Program-made: the position numbers and the translations under genes | The notes under the pieces: model-generated | What the model was told of the DNA's origin: nothing | Database searches by the model: none | The model's input: the letters and a program-made list of their open reading frames with translations, nothing else | Shown: positions 42,258 through 50,010 of the stretch, one piece after another | Position numbering within the stretch: position 1 is the stretch's first letter | How the letters are laid out: each line of letters begins with the position of its first letter | Assembly (NCBI RefSeq): GCF_006542685.1 | Contig: NZ_AP019736.1 | Location: forward strand, 2,406,001-2,470,000 | Source of the DNA: Alistipes dispar | GTDB lineage: Bacteria > Bacteroidota > Bacteroidia > Bacteroidales > Rikenellaceae | Length of the DNA stretch: 64,000 nt | Direction: 5' to 3'

Positions 42258-43817
42258 TTATTCGCCTTCGTTCGATTTTCGCGCGGATTTTGCCGCTGCC
42301 GCGGGTTTCGCCGCTGCCGCGGGTTTCGCCGCTGCATCTGCTGCGGTTTCGGTCCGTTCCCAATGGAAGGGGGCGAAGTCGGCGGCGGCCTGCGGGTCGC
42401 GCCACGAAGGCTTGCGCAGGGCGTAGATCACGAAGGGGGCGCCCACGACCGCCAGACAGCCGATGACGAGCACCGAATACCAGACCGTGTTGCTGCCTGT
42501 GGCGATCTGTCCGGGAGGCACGAAGCTCAGAACGAAGGCCAGCAGCGCCCCGCAGAAGCCCAGGCAGCCGAGCAGCCACATGAGGCCGTTGCCTTTGCCG
42601 AGCCGGAAGGGGCGGGGCGCGGACTTCATCTTGTAGCGCAGCACGATCGCTGCCGAGAACATGAGCATATACATGATAAGGTAGAGCAGTACGGTGAGCT
42701 GCGAGAGAATCTGATAGAACGACTGCACGGAGGGCATCACCACGAAGAGCAGTGCGAGCAGCGTCACGACACCTCCCTGCACGAGGAGAATGTTGCGCTG
42801 CACGCCGTTGCGGTTGGTCTTCTGGAAGAACGGAGGCAGGTAGCCCGCCTTGCCGACGGTGAAGATGCCCTTCGAGGGGCCCGAGACCCAGGTCAGCACA
42901 CCGGCCAGCACGCCGAACATGAGCGCCACGGCGATCACGGGCGAAGCCCACGAAAGATGCAGGTAGCTGAAGTAGTTGTCGAAGCCGATGAGCAGCGATT
43001 GCGTGAGGCTGATGTCCCCCGCCGGGATGATGAACCCCAGCGCGAAGGTTCCCAGAACGAAGATGCAGACCGTGACGAGCGAGCCGATGATGATGGCCCG
43101 GGGGTAGTTGCGGCCCGGGTTTTTGACGTCCATGACGTGTATGCCCATCATCTCCATGCCGGCGTAGAAGAGGAAGATGCTGCTGGCGAGCACCAGGTTG
43201 TCGAATTTCGAGAGATCGGGGAAGAAACCCTGCGAAAGGTCCATGTGGTTGTGGCCTCCGGTGGCCAGGTAGATCGCGCCCAGTACGATGAGCAGTCCGG
43301 CGGGGATGATCGTGCCGATCATGCCGCCCCATTTGCTGATCTTGCCGACCCAGTCCAGTCCCTTGAGCGCAATGAAGGTGGCGACCCAGTAGATGACCAG
43401 CACCACGACGAGCGTGAAGGCCTTGTTCGAGGCCAGCGTCATGTCATGCGCCTCGTTCATGCCGATGAAGGCGATCGACACGGCTCCGAAGGTCAGGACG
43501 GTGGGATACCAGATCGTCGATTCGATCCATTGCAGCCAGATGGCCAGAAAACCCGTGCGCGCTCCGTAGGCCTCGCCGACCCAGCGGAACACGCCGCCCT
43601 GCTTGTCGGAGAACATGGCGGCCAGCTCGGCGGCGACCATGGCCGTCGGAATGAGGAACACGATGGCTGCGAACAGGTAATAGAAGGCCGAGGATAGGCC
43701 ATAGACCGCCTCGGCGGGCAGACCGCGCAGACTGACGACGGCCGTGACGTTCATGATCGCCAGGGTCATGACGCTCAGTTTGAACCCCGTGCTTGTGGTA
43801 GTTTTTTTTGCATCCAT
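42258..43817 (-). CDS. gadC: Glutamate/GABA antiporter-type amino acid permease
   Basis: 519 residues, twelve membrane segments of the APC (LeuT-like) fold. FKLSVMTLAIMNVTAVVSLRGL in segment 1 and the GVFRWVGEAYG and GMEMMGIHVMDVKNPGRNYP features resemble GadC-type exchangers that swap external glutamate for internal GABA. The C-terminal tail is Ala/Lys/Pro-rich and encoded by an 18-base tandem repeat; in E. coli GadC the C-terminal segment plugs the channel at neutral pH, and this tail may act likewise. Co-transcribed with glsA; glutamate decarboxylase is encoded at 55.7 kb. Specificity is inferred from context. Confidence 0.87.
   Translation of the reverse strand: MDAKKTTTSTGFKLSVMTLAIMNVTAVVSLRGLPAEAVYGLSSAFYYLFAAIVFLIPTAMVAAELAAMFSDKQGGVFRWVGEAYGARTGFLAIWLQWIESTIWYPTVLTFGAVSIAFIGMNEAHDMTLASNKAFTLVVVLVIYWVATFIALKGLDWVGKISKWGGMIGTIIPAGLLIVLGAIYLATGGHNHMDLSQGFFPDLSKFDNLVLASSIFLFYAGMEMMGIHVMDVKNPGRNYPRAIIIGSLVTVCIFVLGTFALGFIIPAGDISLTQSLLIGFDNYFSYLHLSWASPVIAVALMFGVLAGVLTWVSGPSKGIFTVGKAGYLPPFFQKTNRNGVQRNILLVQGGVVTLLALLFVVMPSVQSFYQILSQLTVLLYLIMYMLMFSAAIVLRYKMKSAPRPFRLGKGNGLMWLLGCLGFCGALLAFVLSFVPPGQIATGSNTVWYSVLVIGCLAVVGAPFVIYALRKPSWRDPQAAADFAPFHWERTETAADAAAKPAAAAKPAAAAKSARKSNEGE
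42292..42335 (-). repeat. 18-base tandem repeat in the antiporter's C-terminal tail
   Basis: GCCGCTGCCGCGGGTTTC at 42292-42309 and 42310-42327, with a partial third copy to 42335. It encodes the Ala-Lys-Pro units (AAAAKP) of the tail; such repeats can change copy number by slippage in steps of six residues without a frameshift. Confidence 0.8.
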
Positions 43818-43920
43818 AATCTGTTGATTGGTTTTGAACGATGCGACGGCTGCAAGGACCGTGCAAAACGGTTCTGCCGTCTTTCCGCGCCGGGACGGAG
43901 GATTTGTCGCCGGATTTTCG

Positions 43921-43928
43921 TATCTTTG
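43921..43928 (+). promoter_or_regulatory. -7 element for the DUF5106-like lipoprotein
   Basis: TATCTTTG, 27 bases upstream of the ATG at 43956, inside a 138-base divergent gap. No clean consensus is seen for the opposite gadC direction. Confidence 0.65.
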
Positions 43929-43955
43929 TTTCCGACACCCGAATACCGATTCGCT

Positions 43956-44888
43956 ATGCGACGCATTGTGTTGATTCTCGCCGCGGCGTGCTGTCTGGCC
44001 GCATGCGGCTCCCGTCCGGTGCGGACGGCCGATGCCGGGACGGAGGCCGCGGACCTGCCGCGCGTTTACCTGCCGCCCGAGCCTCCGGTGCAGCTCACGC
44101 CCGAAGGACGGCGCGACTACCTCCGTCTGCACTATTGGGACGGCTTCGACTTCGCCGACACGCTCTTCCTCGCCCGGGCCGATACGTCCGGCATGTTCGA
44201 GACCTTCGCGCGGTACGTCATGGTGCTGTCGGACCGTCCGGCGGACCCTGCGCCGATGGACTCGCTCATGCGCCGCGCCGCCGTGTCGCGCCCGATGCTC
44301 GACTACTTCTCGATGCTGGCCGACGGGGTGCTGCACGATCCCAATTCGCCGCTGCGCAACGACGAGTTCTACATTCCCGTCCTTCGGGCGCAACTGGCCG
44401 CGCCCTGGTACGACGAGTACGAGCGCATCGCGCCGGAGTACGACCTGAGGATGGCGATGCAGAACCGTGTCGGGCAGCGTGCCAACGATTTCCGCTATAC
44501 GCTCGCTTCGGGAGCCGGAGGAACGCTGTACGGGCTGGAGGCCGAGTACGTGCTGCTCTTCGTCAATAATCCCGGCTGCCCGATGTGCCGCCGGCTGCGC
44601 GAGGAGATCGCCTCGTCGCCGATGCTCTCGGAGATGATCGAGCGCGGCCGGCTCCGCGTGCTGGCGCTCTATCCGGACGAGGACCTCGCGGCGTGGCGCG
44701 AGTACCGCGAGCGGATGCCGGCCGCGTGGATCAATGCCTACGACCGCGGGTGCGTGATCCGCGAGCAGGGGCTTTACGATTTCCACGCCATCCCGGCGCT
44801 CTACCTCTTCGATCGGGACAAGCGCGTGCTGGTGAAGGATTCGACGGACGTGCCCGCGATCGAGGAGGCGATCGACCGCAGGGGATAG
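43956..44888 (+). CDS. Thioredoxin-fold lipoprotein, DUF5106-like
   Basis: 310 residues from the ATG at 43956. Lipobox LAAC (Cys about residue 17). An N-terminal helical domain (about 45-190, with RDYLRLHYWDGFDFADT) is of the DUF5106 type. A C-terminal thioredoxin-like domain (about 195-310) has a CPMC redox pair in NNPGCPMCRRLREE and a FHAIPALYLFD cis-Pro segment. An envelope thiol-disulfide protein of the kind common in Bacteroidales; partner and direction (reductant or oxidant) are unknown. Confidence 0.82.
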   Translation: MRRIVLILAAACCLAACGSRPVRTADAGTEAADLPRVYLPPEPPVQLTPEGRRDYLRLHYWDGFDFADTLFLARADTSGMFETFARYVMVLSDRPADPAPMDSLMRRAAVSRPMLDYFSMLADGVLHDPNSPLRNDEFYIPVLRAQLAAPWYDEYERIAPEYDLRMAMQNRVGQRANDFRYTLASGAGGTLYGLEAEYVLLFVNNPGCPMCRRLREEIASSPMLSEMIERGRLRVLALYPDEDLAAWREYRERMPAAWINAYDRGCVIREQGLYDFHAIPALYLFDRDKRVLVKDSTDVPAIEEAIDRRG

Positions 44889-45048
44889 CGTCTGCGGCGG
44901 ATTCAGGGTGCGGAGCGTCTGGGCCGGGGCGGGAAATACGTGCCGCTGCGACGGGGCGGACGGTCCGGGCAGCGGCGGGTATAGGTTCGCCTTATCGGGC
45001 CATAAAAAAAGCCGATCGGTTTTGTGCCTCCACTTCGCGGCGAATCGT

Positions 45049-45056
45049 TACCTTTG
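45049..45056 (+). promoter_or_regulatory. -7 element for rubrerythrin
   Basis: TACCTTTG, 52 bases before the ATG at 45109. A TTTG at 45021-45024 lies 24 bases upstream, longer than usual. Confidence 0.6.
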
Positions 45057-45108
45057 CAGTGCGAACACACGCTACACACAAATAGTAACACACAAACATT
45101 CTGAAATT

Positions 45109-45663
45109 ATGGCAAAGAAATGGCGTTGTACCGTATGCGGGTACATTCATGAAGGTCCGGAGGCTCCCGAGCAGTGCCCGATGTGCAAGGTCGGCAAGGA
45201 GAAATTCGTCGAAGTGGTGGAGCAGGAGGGCGACCTCGACTTCGTGACCGTCCACAAGCTCGGCGACGGCAAGGGCGCGAGCAAGGAGCTGTGGGAAGGA
45301 TTGCAGAATCACTTCATGGGCGAGTGCACCGAGGTGGGCATGTACCTGGCGATGAGCCGTCAGGCCGACCGCGAGGGCTATCCCGAGATCGCCGAGGCCT
45401 ACAAGCGTTACGCATGGGAGGAGGCCGAGCACGCTTCGAAGTTCGCCGAGCTGATTGGCGAAGTGGTATGGGACACGAAGACCAACCTCTTCAAGCGCAT
45501 GAACGCCGAGTGCGGCGCCTGCGAGGACAAGATGCGTCTGGCACGTCTGGCCAAGGAGGAGAACCTCGACGCCGTACACGACACGGTGCACGAGATGGCC
45601 AAGGACGAGGCCCGTCACGGCAAGGGTTTCGAGGGGTTGTACAAGCGCTACTTCGGCAAATAA
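45109..45663 (+). CDS. Reverse rubrerythrin (rubredoxin domain first)
   Basis: 184 residues. Cys7, Cys10, Cys23 and Cys26 form a rubredoxin-type FeS4 centre at the N-terminus, and the diiron four-helix bundle follows (ligands in GECTEVGMY, WEEAEHAS, and KDEARHGKG). In classical rubrerythrin the rubredoxin domain is C-terminal, so this is the reversed form, which in anaerobes reduces hydrogen peroxide with electrons from NADH via a reductase. It is monocistronic with its own promoter and terminator, as expected for a stress-inducible peroxidase. Confidence 0.92.
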   Translation: MAKKWRCTVCGYIHEGPEAPEQCPMCKVGKEKFVEVVEQEGDLDFVTVHKLGDGKGASKELWEGLQNHFMGECTEVGMYLAMSRQADREGYPEIAEAYKRYAWEEAEHASKFAELIGEVVWDTKTNLFKRMNAECGACEDKMRLARLAKEENLDAVHDTVHEMAKDEARHGKGFEGLYKRYFGK

Positions 45664-45688
45664 TCCGAACCGTAACCGGTTCAGGCAG

Positions 45689-45721
45689 GAGCGGCTCCCG
45701 CAAGGGCGCCGCTCTTTTTTC
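45689..45721 (+). terminator. Terminator after rubrerythrin
   Basis: GAGCGGC (45689-45695) pairs with GCCGCTC (45708-45714), followed by six T. Confidence 0.85.
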
Positions 45722-45754
45722 GTGCCGGAACGGTATGGGTGCGCGATTTTTTCC

Positions 45755-45762
45755 TATCTTTG
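45755..45762 (+). promoter_or_regulatory. -7 element for the DUF5036-like lipoprotein
   Basis: TATCTTTG, 35 bases before the ATG at 45798. Confidence 0.65.
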
Positions 45763-45797
45763 GCTCCGGTTACACGAATCCGTAAAAAACGAACGAT

Positions 45798-46523
45798 ATG
45801 AAACGCTTTCTTTTGCCGCTCGTCTGTGCGGCGCTGGCCTTCGGGATCGCCTCCTGTTCCGACGACGATACGCCGGGCGATCCCGCCGGAACCGTCATGC
45901 TCAACATGCTCGACGAGCACAACGGCAGGACGCTGCTGGACGATTCGGACATCTATATCAACGATGCCGGAAACTTCGTCAGCGGGGGCGATTGCTCGCT
46001 CTTCATGCTGGGCGAGGCATCGGGGCTGGGGGCAGTCCGGATCGCGTCGCTGAGGAATCCGGTTCCGGAAGCCGCCGTATCGCCGGGACAGGGTTATGCG
46101 GCAGTCTGTTCCGCCGCCGCGATGCAGTTCCCGTCGCAGTGCGTGGCGTTGCCGTTGGACGGCAGCGGTGCGAACCTGCTCAAGTTCTACGTTGTTTCGT
46201 CCCTGCCCGACGGGGAGAACGGCTCCAAGGGGGTCGTCGTCAAGTTCGTCACGGCGCAGCCGCAGCGGCACGGGCTTCCCGAGTGGGGCGATACGGTGCT
46301 GACGATCGAAAATTACGACCACCTCGGGCAGGAGGTGGTCTATACGTTGCCGACCGAGGATTTCGAGTTCGTTCTCGACGGGGAGGGACAGATCGGATGC
46401 GAGAAGCGGGGCCGGAAACTGGTCTTCGCGCTGACCGACTGGCCCTATCCGGGGCAGAGATTCGGACTGACGCTGCGCATCGGCGAGAGCTATACGAACG
46501 TGTTCGTGGAGTTTCTGAGCTGA
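45798..46523 (+). CDS. DUF5036-like lipoprotein
   Basis: 241 residues. Signal peptide with lipobox GIASC (Cys about residue 20) followed by an acidic linker (SDDDTPGDPAGT), typical of Bacteroidales surface-exported lipoproteins. The domain is all-beta; TVMLNMLDEHNGRTLLDDSD and DIYINDAGNF suggest the DUF5036 family, function unknown. A single gene between a promoter and a strong bidirectional terminator. Family assignment is from memory of the pattern, so moderate. Confidence 0.7.
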   Translation: MKRFLLPLVCAALAFGIASCSDDDTPGDPAGTVMLNMLDEHNGRTLLDDSDIYINDAGNFVSGGDCSLFMLGEASGLGAVRIASLRNPVPEAAVSPGQGYAAVCSAAAMQFPSQCVALPLDGSGANLLKFYVVSSLPDGENGSKGVVVKFVTAQPQRHGLPEWGDTVLTIENYDHLGQEVVYTLPTEDFEFVLDGEGQIGCEKRGRKLVFALTDWPYPGQRFGLTLRIGESYTNVFVEFLS

Positions 46524-46556
46524 TGCGGGCCGTCCTTTCGGGACCGGGACGCATGG

Positions 46557-46588
46557 AAAATCCGGATGCCTGCTGGCATCCGGATTTT
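46557..46588. terminator. Perfect bidirectional terminator
   Basis: AAAATCCGGATGCC (46557-46570) pairs with GGCATCCGGATTTT (46575-46588) around a TGCT loop; T-runs on both strands serve the convergent genes. Confidence 0.9.
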
Positions 46589-46594
46589 TCCGTA

Positions 46595-46930
46595 TCACTC
46601 CTTGCGCAGCTCCTCGCGCACGGCGAGAAAGAGTTGCAGCTTTCCGGAGAGCCATTCGTAACCCGTTTTGGCGGCGTGGGCCACGTCGTAGATCGTCTCG
46701 ACCTGATCCTGTATGCGGTCGATCGGCGCACGCAGCGCCAGCGCATAGATCGCGGCGGCGAGGAGGAAGCAGAGGCCGCTGACGATCAGCGTCGCCGTGA
46801 CGAGCGACCCGGTGAGCGCCGAGAGCCAGACAACCAGCGTCGTGAGCAGCAGCACGATCCCCGTGGCTGCCGTCAGCGCGAAGGCGAGCAGCGCCACGAG
46901 GAACCGTCCTCCGGAGGGTTTGTTTTCCAT
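46595..46930 (-). CDS. Small membrane protein, phage-holin-III-like
   Basis: 111 residues with two hydrophobic segments (about 11-35 and 40-65) and a C-terminal amphipathic helix ending in LRKE. The topology resembles the holin-like/Phage_holin_3_6 proteins that accompany YtxH in Bacteroidota, but these are chromosomal envelope proteins with no phage context here. It is 14 bases after the YtxH-like gene, so they form a two-gene operon. Function is unknown; a role in envelope stress is a guess by association. Confidence 0.65.
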   Translation of the reverse strand: MENKPSGGRFLVALLAFALTAATGIVLLLTTLVVWLSALTGSLVTATLIVSGLCFLLAAAIYALALRAPIDRIQDQVETIYDVAHAAKTGYEWLSGKLQLFLAVREELRKE

Positions 46931-46944
46931 GAGCGTATGTGCGG

Positions 46945-47166
46945 CTATTTGCCTTCGGCCTTGCCGCGCACCTCCTCGATCTTTTCTTCCGCCTTTCCCT
47001 GGGCTTTCCGGGCGGCGGCTTTCGCCTTGTCGAGTTCGTCGTTGGCGAAGTCCTTGATCTGTCGGCGCAGTTCGGGTCCCGACTGAGGCGTGAGCAGCAT
47101 GGCCAGCGTGGCTCCGATGACCATGCCGCCCAGCATGGATGCGATGATAGTGGCTGTGTTTTTCAT
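46945..47166 (-). CDS. YtxH-like small protein
   Basis: 73 residues from the ATG at 47166. An N-terminal glycine-zipper-type membrane helix (IIASMLGGMVIGATLAMLLTP) is followed by the GPELRRQIKDF motif and a highly charged Lys/Glu/Ala helix. This is the YtxH arrangement (general stress protein family). A 16-codon extension upstream to 47214 would overlap the divergent promoter at 47197-47227 and is rejected. Confidence 0.8.
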   Translation of the reverse strand: MKNTATIIASMLGGMVIGATLAMLLTPQSGPELRRQIKDFANDELDKAKAAARKAQGKAEEKIEEVRGKAEGK

Positions 47167-47196
47167 GATGATTGAGTTTTGATACGCCCTTATCGC

Positions 47197-47227
47197 TTGC
47201 AAAGTCCGGGCCAAAGCCCTATCTTTG
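47197..47227 (+). promoter_or_regulatory. Consensus promoter directly against the SLOG-gene start
   Basis: TTGC (47197-47200), 19 bases, TATCTTTG (47220-47227). The ATG is at 47232, only 4 bases on, so the transcript should start at or next to the start codon. Confidence 0.75.
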
Positions 47228-47231
47228 GGAT

Positions 47232-47744
47232 ATGATCGCAGACTCCGGCAGATCGGTCGCCTTCACGGGGCACCGTACGTACGACGGGACTGCGGCGGAG
47301 AGCCTCTCCGCCGCAGTGGAGCGGTTGTACGGACGCGGGTTCCGCACGTTTCTTTCGGGAATGGCCGTGGGGTTCGACCTCGCGGCGGCCGAGGCCGTGC
47401 TGACGCTGCGTGCGGCGCATCCCGACGTGCGGCTGGTCGCCGTCGTCCCTTTCCGCGGGCAGGAGGAGCGCTTCTCTCCGGCCGACCGGGTGCGTTTCCT
47501 CCGTGCGGTCGCCGCGGCCGACGAGGTGGAGGTGCTCGCCGGAGGGTATCGCCGGGGATGTTACGCCGTGCGCAACGATTTCCTGGTCGATCGGGCCGCG
47601 CTCGTCGTGGCATGGTACGACGGTTCGCCGGGCGGCACGCGCTACACCCTGCGCCGGGCCCTGGCCCGCGGCCGCGAGGTGTGGAATCTCCACCCTTCGG
47701 GCGGCGGCCTTGCGATCCGCCCCGTGCAGCCGGCGCTGTTCTGA
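47232..47744 (+). CDS. SLOG/DUF1273-like nucleotide-binding protein
   Basis: 170 residues from the ATG at 47232. A Rossmann-like fold of the SLOG/LOG class: VAFTGHRTYDG at the N-terminus, FLSGMAVGFDLAAAEAV as the second nucleotide-loop, VVPFRGQEERFS, and late GGTRYTLRRALARGREVWN. Relatives are YpsA/DUF1273 proteins, thought to bind nucleotide-derived ligands; the enzymatic role is not established. The fold starts at about residue 9, so no downstream ATG can be the start even though the promoter is only 4 bases away. Confidence 0.8.
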   Translation: MIADSGRSVAFTGHRTYDGTAAESLSAAVERLYGRGFRTFLSGMAVGFDLAAAEAVLTLRAAHPDVRLVAVVPFRGQEERFSPADRVRFLRAVAAADEVEVLAGGYRRGCYAVRNDFLVDRAALVVAWYDGSPGGTRYTLRRALARGREVWNLHPSGGGLAIRPVQPALF

Positions 47745-47770
47745 GCGTGCGGGGCGGTTCGGGTGCGGGC

Positions 47771-47810
47771 AAAAAAACACCCGGCAGGTCTCGGAAAGAC
47801 CCGCCGGGCG
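47771..47810 (-). terminator. Terminator for the phosphofructokinase gene
   Basis: On the minus strand CGCCCGGCGGGTCT pairs with AGACCTGCCGGGTG, apart from a single mismatch or wobble, followed by seven T (47771-47777). Confidence 0.85.
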
Positions 47811-47832
47811 TTCGGTGAAATCCGTCGCCGGA

Positions 47833-49068
47833 TTATTTCCAGTTGAGGATCTTGTGGAAGTCGTACTCCTCGGGGTTGGCCACATACTGCTTGGCGGCCT
47901 CGTAGTCGGCCGGCGTGACGGCGTTGAGGATGTTCTCCACCACCGAGGTGAACTTGTCCGAGTTGATGTCCACCAGACGGGGCGGAATCTTGCCCGTCGC
48001 GGGGTCTTGCAGGTCCTTGAGGTAGAGCGGCGAGACGTTGCCCTCCGAATCCACGTAAACCATGCAGCCCGTCTTGCCCTCGGCGAAGAGCTTGTGCACG
48101 CCGATACCCAGCTCCGAGCAGTACGTGAGGTCGTAGGCGATCGGGGTCTGGCAGCGGATTTCGTAGCCCAGCTCCACGGGGCGGCTCTTGACCTTGATGC
48201 CCAGCTCCTTGAGCTTCTTCTCGATCATCTCGTTGAAGATGTGCGCCTTCGACACCTTGCCCAGCTCGGGATGTCCGTGCTCGTCGTAGGTGAAGTGCAC
48301 GCCGCTCTTGCGGATCTCCTCGTCCGACAGCGCGTGGAACACGCCCTCCGAAATGACGGCGGCGCCGTAGTCCATGCCCATGATCTTACGCTTGATGATC
48401 GACGAGATGACCAGGTTCACGATCTTCTCGACGGTGATCTCCGTCTTGTCGAACATTTCGGGAATGACGATCATCGGATAGTGGCACGCCTCGCCGATGC
48501 CGAATGCCAGGTGGCCGGCCGAACGTCCCATGGCTGCCAGCACGAACCAGTTGCCGCTCGTGCGTGCATCTACATAGACGGCGCGGGCGATGACCGCACC
48601 CTTGTCCTTGGCCGACTCGTAGCCGAACGTCGGCGTGCCTTTCGGCAGCGGCAGGTCGTTGTCGATGGTCTTCGGCACGTGGATGTTGGCGATGGGGTAT
48701 TTCTTCGCCTCGAGGAACTTGGCGATGCGGTTGGCCGTCGAGGCCGTGTCGTCGCCGCCGACCGTCACGAGCAGTTTCACGTTGTTGTCGGTGAAGAACT
48801 TGAGGTTGAAGTTGTTCTCGAAATCGGCGTCCGTCGGTTTGAAACGGCTCATCTGCAGGAACGAACCGCCCTGGTTGAAGATGCCGTCGGCCATCGGGTA
48901 GTCGATGTCCACGGTGCGGGGCGAGGGGTTGAACAGGCCCGTATAGCCCTCGTGCAGGCCGATTACGCGGTAACCTTTGCGCAGGAACGTCTTGGCGACG
49001 CTGCCCACCACGGTATTCATGCCGGGGGCCGGTCCGCCGCCGGTCAGGATTGCGATTGCTTCTTTCAT
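47833..49068 (-). CDS. Diphosphate-type 6-phosphofructokinase
   Basis: 411 residues. Phosphofructokinase fold with GGGPAPGMN at the N-terminus. The phosphoryl-donor loop reads GGDDTA (Asp107), where ATP-dependent enzymes have GGDGS, and the catalytic loop is PKTIDND with Lys133. Both changes are the recognised signature of pyrophosphate-dependent PFK, so it interconverts fructose-6-phosphate and fructose-1,6-bisphosphate with PPi. Reversible PPi-PFK is common in anaerobic Bacteroidales. It is monocistronic, with a terminator on each side. Confidence 0.92.
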   Translation of the reverse strand: MKEAIAILTGGGPAPGMNTVVGSVAKTFLRKGYRVIGLHEGYTGLFNPSPRTVDIDYPMADGIFNQGGSFLQMSRFKPTDADFENNFNLKFFTDNNVKLLVTVGGDDTASTANRIAKFLEAKKYPIANIHVPKTIDNDLPLPKGTPTFGYESAKDKGAVIARAVYVDARTSGNWFVLAAMGRSAGHLAFGIGEACHYPMIVIPEMFDKTEITVEKIVNLVISSIIKRKIMGMDYGAAVISEGVFHALSDEEIRKSGVHFTYDEHGHPELGKVSKAHIFNEMIEKKLKELGIKVKSRPVELGYEIRCQTPIAYDLTYCSELGIGVHKLFAEGKTGCMVYVDSEGNVSPLYLKDLQDPATGKIPPRLVDINSDKFTSVVENILNAVTPADYEAAKQYVANPEEYDFHKILNWK

Positions 49069-49156
49069 GATTCTGTTCGGTTTATGGTATTTTGTTGAAC
49101 CTTCCGTTTCGGATTTTGGCCGCCCAAAAATACGACATATTTTTCAAACGGGCAAG

Positions 49157-49190
49157 AAAAAAGGGGGCTTCCGTCGCCGAAAGCCCCCTC
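49157..49190 (-). terminator. Terminator for the cold-shock gene
   Basis: GGGGGCTT on the minus strand (from 49181-49188) pairs with AAGCCCCC (from 49163-49170), followed by a run of T (49157-49162). Confidence 0.85.
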
Positions 49191-49210
49191 TGAAAATCGG
49201 TAATTATAGT

Positions 49211-49411
49211 TTACTCAACTACAGTTACGTTGATGGCCTGCTCGCCTTTGGCTCCCGAGCCTACCTCGAACTGGACCGACTGACCTTCGTTGAGCGACTT
49301 GAAACCATCCGTTGCAATTCCCGAGAAGTGCACGAAAATCTCCTTGCCGTTCTCCGCCGTAATGAATCCGTAGCCTTTCTTGCTATCGAACCATTTTACT
49401 TTACCTGTCAT
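49211..49411 (-). CDS. Cold-shock domain protein
   Basis: 66 residues from the ATG at 49411. A single CSD beta-barrel with RNP1 KGYGFIT and RNP2 IFVHFS; nucleic-acid chaperone. Slightly diverged central loop (SGIATDGFKSLNEGQ). Its leader of about 25 bases is A/T-rich and contains two copies of AAGTGTTAA-like sequence on the plus strand. Monocistronic with promoter and terminator. Confidence 0.95.
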   Translation of the reverse strand: MTGKVKWFDSKKGYGFITAENGKEIFVHFSGIATDGFKSLNEGQSVQFEVGSGAKGEQAINVTVVE

Positions 49412-49441
49412 AAAAAAAGTGTTAAAAGTGTTAATGTCTGA

Positions 49442-49472
49442 CAAAGTAACGCAAAAAACATTGGCTTTCAAA
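49442..49472 (-). promoter_or_regulatory. Cold-shock gene promoter
   Basis: TTTG (49469-49472), 19 bases, TTACTTTG (49442-49449) on the minus strand; the -7 box has one mismatch. Confidence 0.65.
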
Positions 49473-49511
49473 ACTTTTTACCGTTTTTTTTCGGGTCTGC
49501 GGGAAAAAAGT

Positions 49512-49519
49512 TATCTTTG
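49512..49519 (+). promoter_or_regulatory. -7 element of the radical SAM/lipoprotein operon
   Basis: TATCTTTG. The first gene starts at 49687, leaving a leader of about 165 bases. Alternative starts within it (49597) give a poor signal peptide. Confidence 0.6.
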
Positions 49520-49686
49520 TGGGGGCGGTTCTGTCCGCCGTGTCCGTCCGGTCCGCGTGATGCGTCTCGGGGCGGGATCCGGGCACGGTTCGGCAGATGG
49601 CCCGGGAGAGGCGGCCGGAAGCGGCCGGAGCGGAGAGGCCCCCTGTTTCTGGAATCTTAATAAGAACCGAAAATTCGGACAACGAT

Positions 49687-50010
49687 ATGAACAGACGAGT
49701 GAAATTGGCGATTCTGGCCCTGCTGGGCTTTTCGACGGCCTGCTCGACGGTGAAGGATTCGCCGCGCCGGGACGGGAGGGCGTGCGGGAGCGACGAGGCT
49801 CCGGCTCCGGATTCCGTGGAACGGAAGATTCCGCCGCGGATCGTCCTCATGTACGGCGTGCGGCCGCCGCATCCCGTGCAGTCCGTTCCGCGGCAGGACG
49901 GCGGGAGCGCCGCTCCGGCGGACAGCGCGGCCGTGCGCAGCGGAGCGCCCGTATCGGCTGTTCCGGCGGAATCCGCCGAATCCGTTGAATCCGCGACGGG
50001 AGGACGGTGA
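49687..50010 (+). CDS. Small lipoprotein, partner of the radical SAM enzyme
   Basis: 107 residues from the ATG at 49687: signal peptide and lipobox FSTAC (Cys about residue 19), a short conserved-looking segment RIVLMYGVRPPHP (about 51-63), then an Ala/Ser/Glu/Pro-rich low-complexity end. The stop overlaps the GTG start of the next gene. It fits the rSAM/lipoprotein pairs of Bacteroidales (TIGRFAM describes TIGR04133/TIGR04134 for such systems), where a short lipoprotein always precedes a radical SAM/SPASM enzyme and is the suspected substrate. Typical members continue into a beta-sandwich after the MYG motif; this one does not. Confidence 0.75.
   Translation: MNRRVKLAILALLGFSTACSTVKDSPRRDGRACGSDEAPAPDSVERKIPPRIVLMYGVRPPHPVQSVPRQDGGSAAPADSAAVRSGAPVSAVPAESAESVESATGGR

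Noticed and set aside
46595..46930. Holin-like membrane protein as a sign of prophage
   Set aside because: No other phage gene nearby; such proteins accompany YtxH in ordinary Bacteroidota chromosomes.
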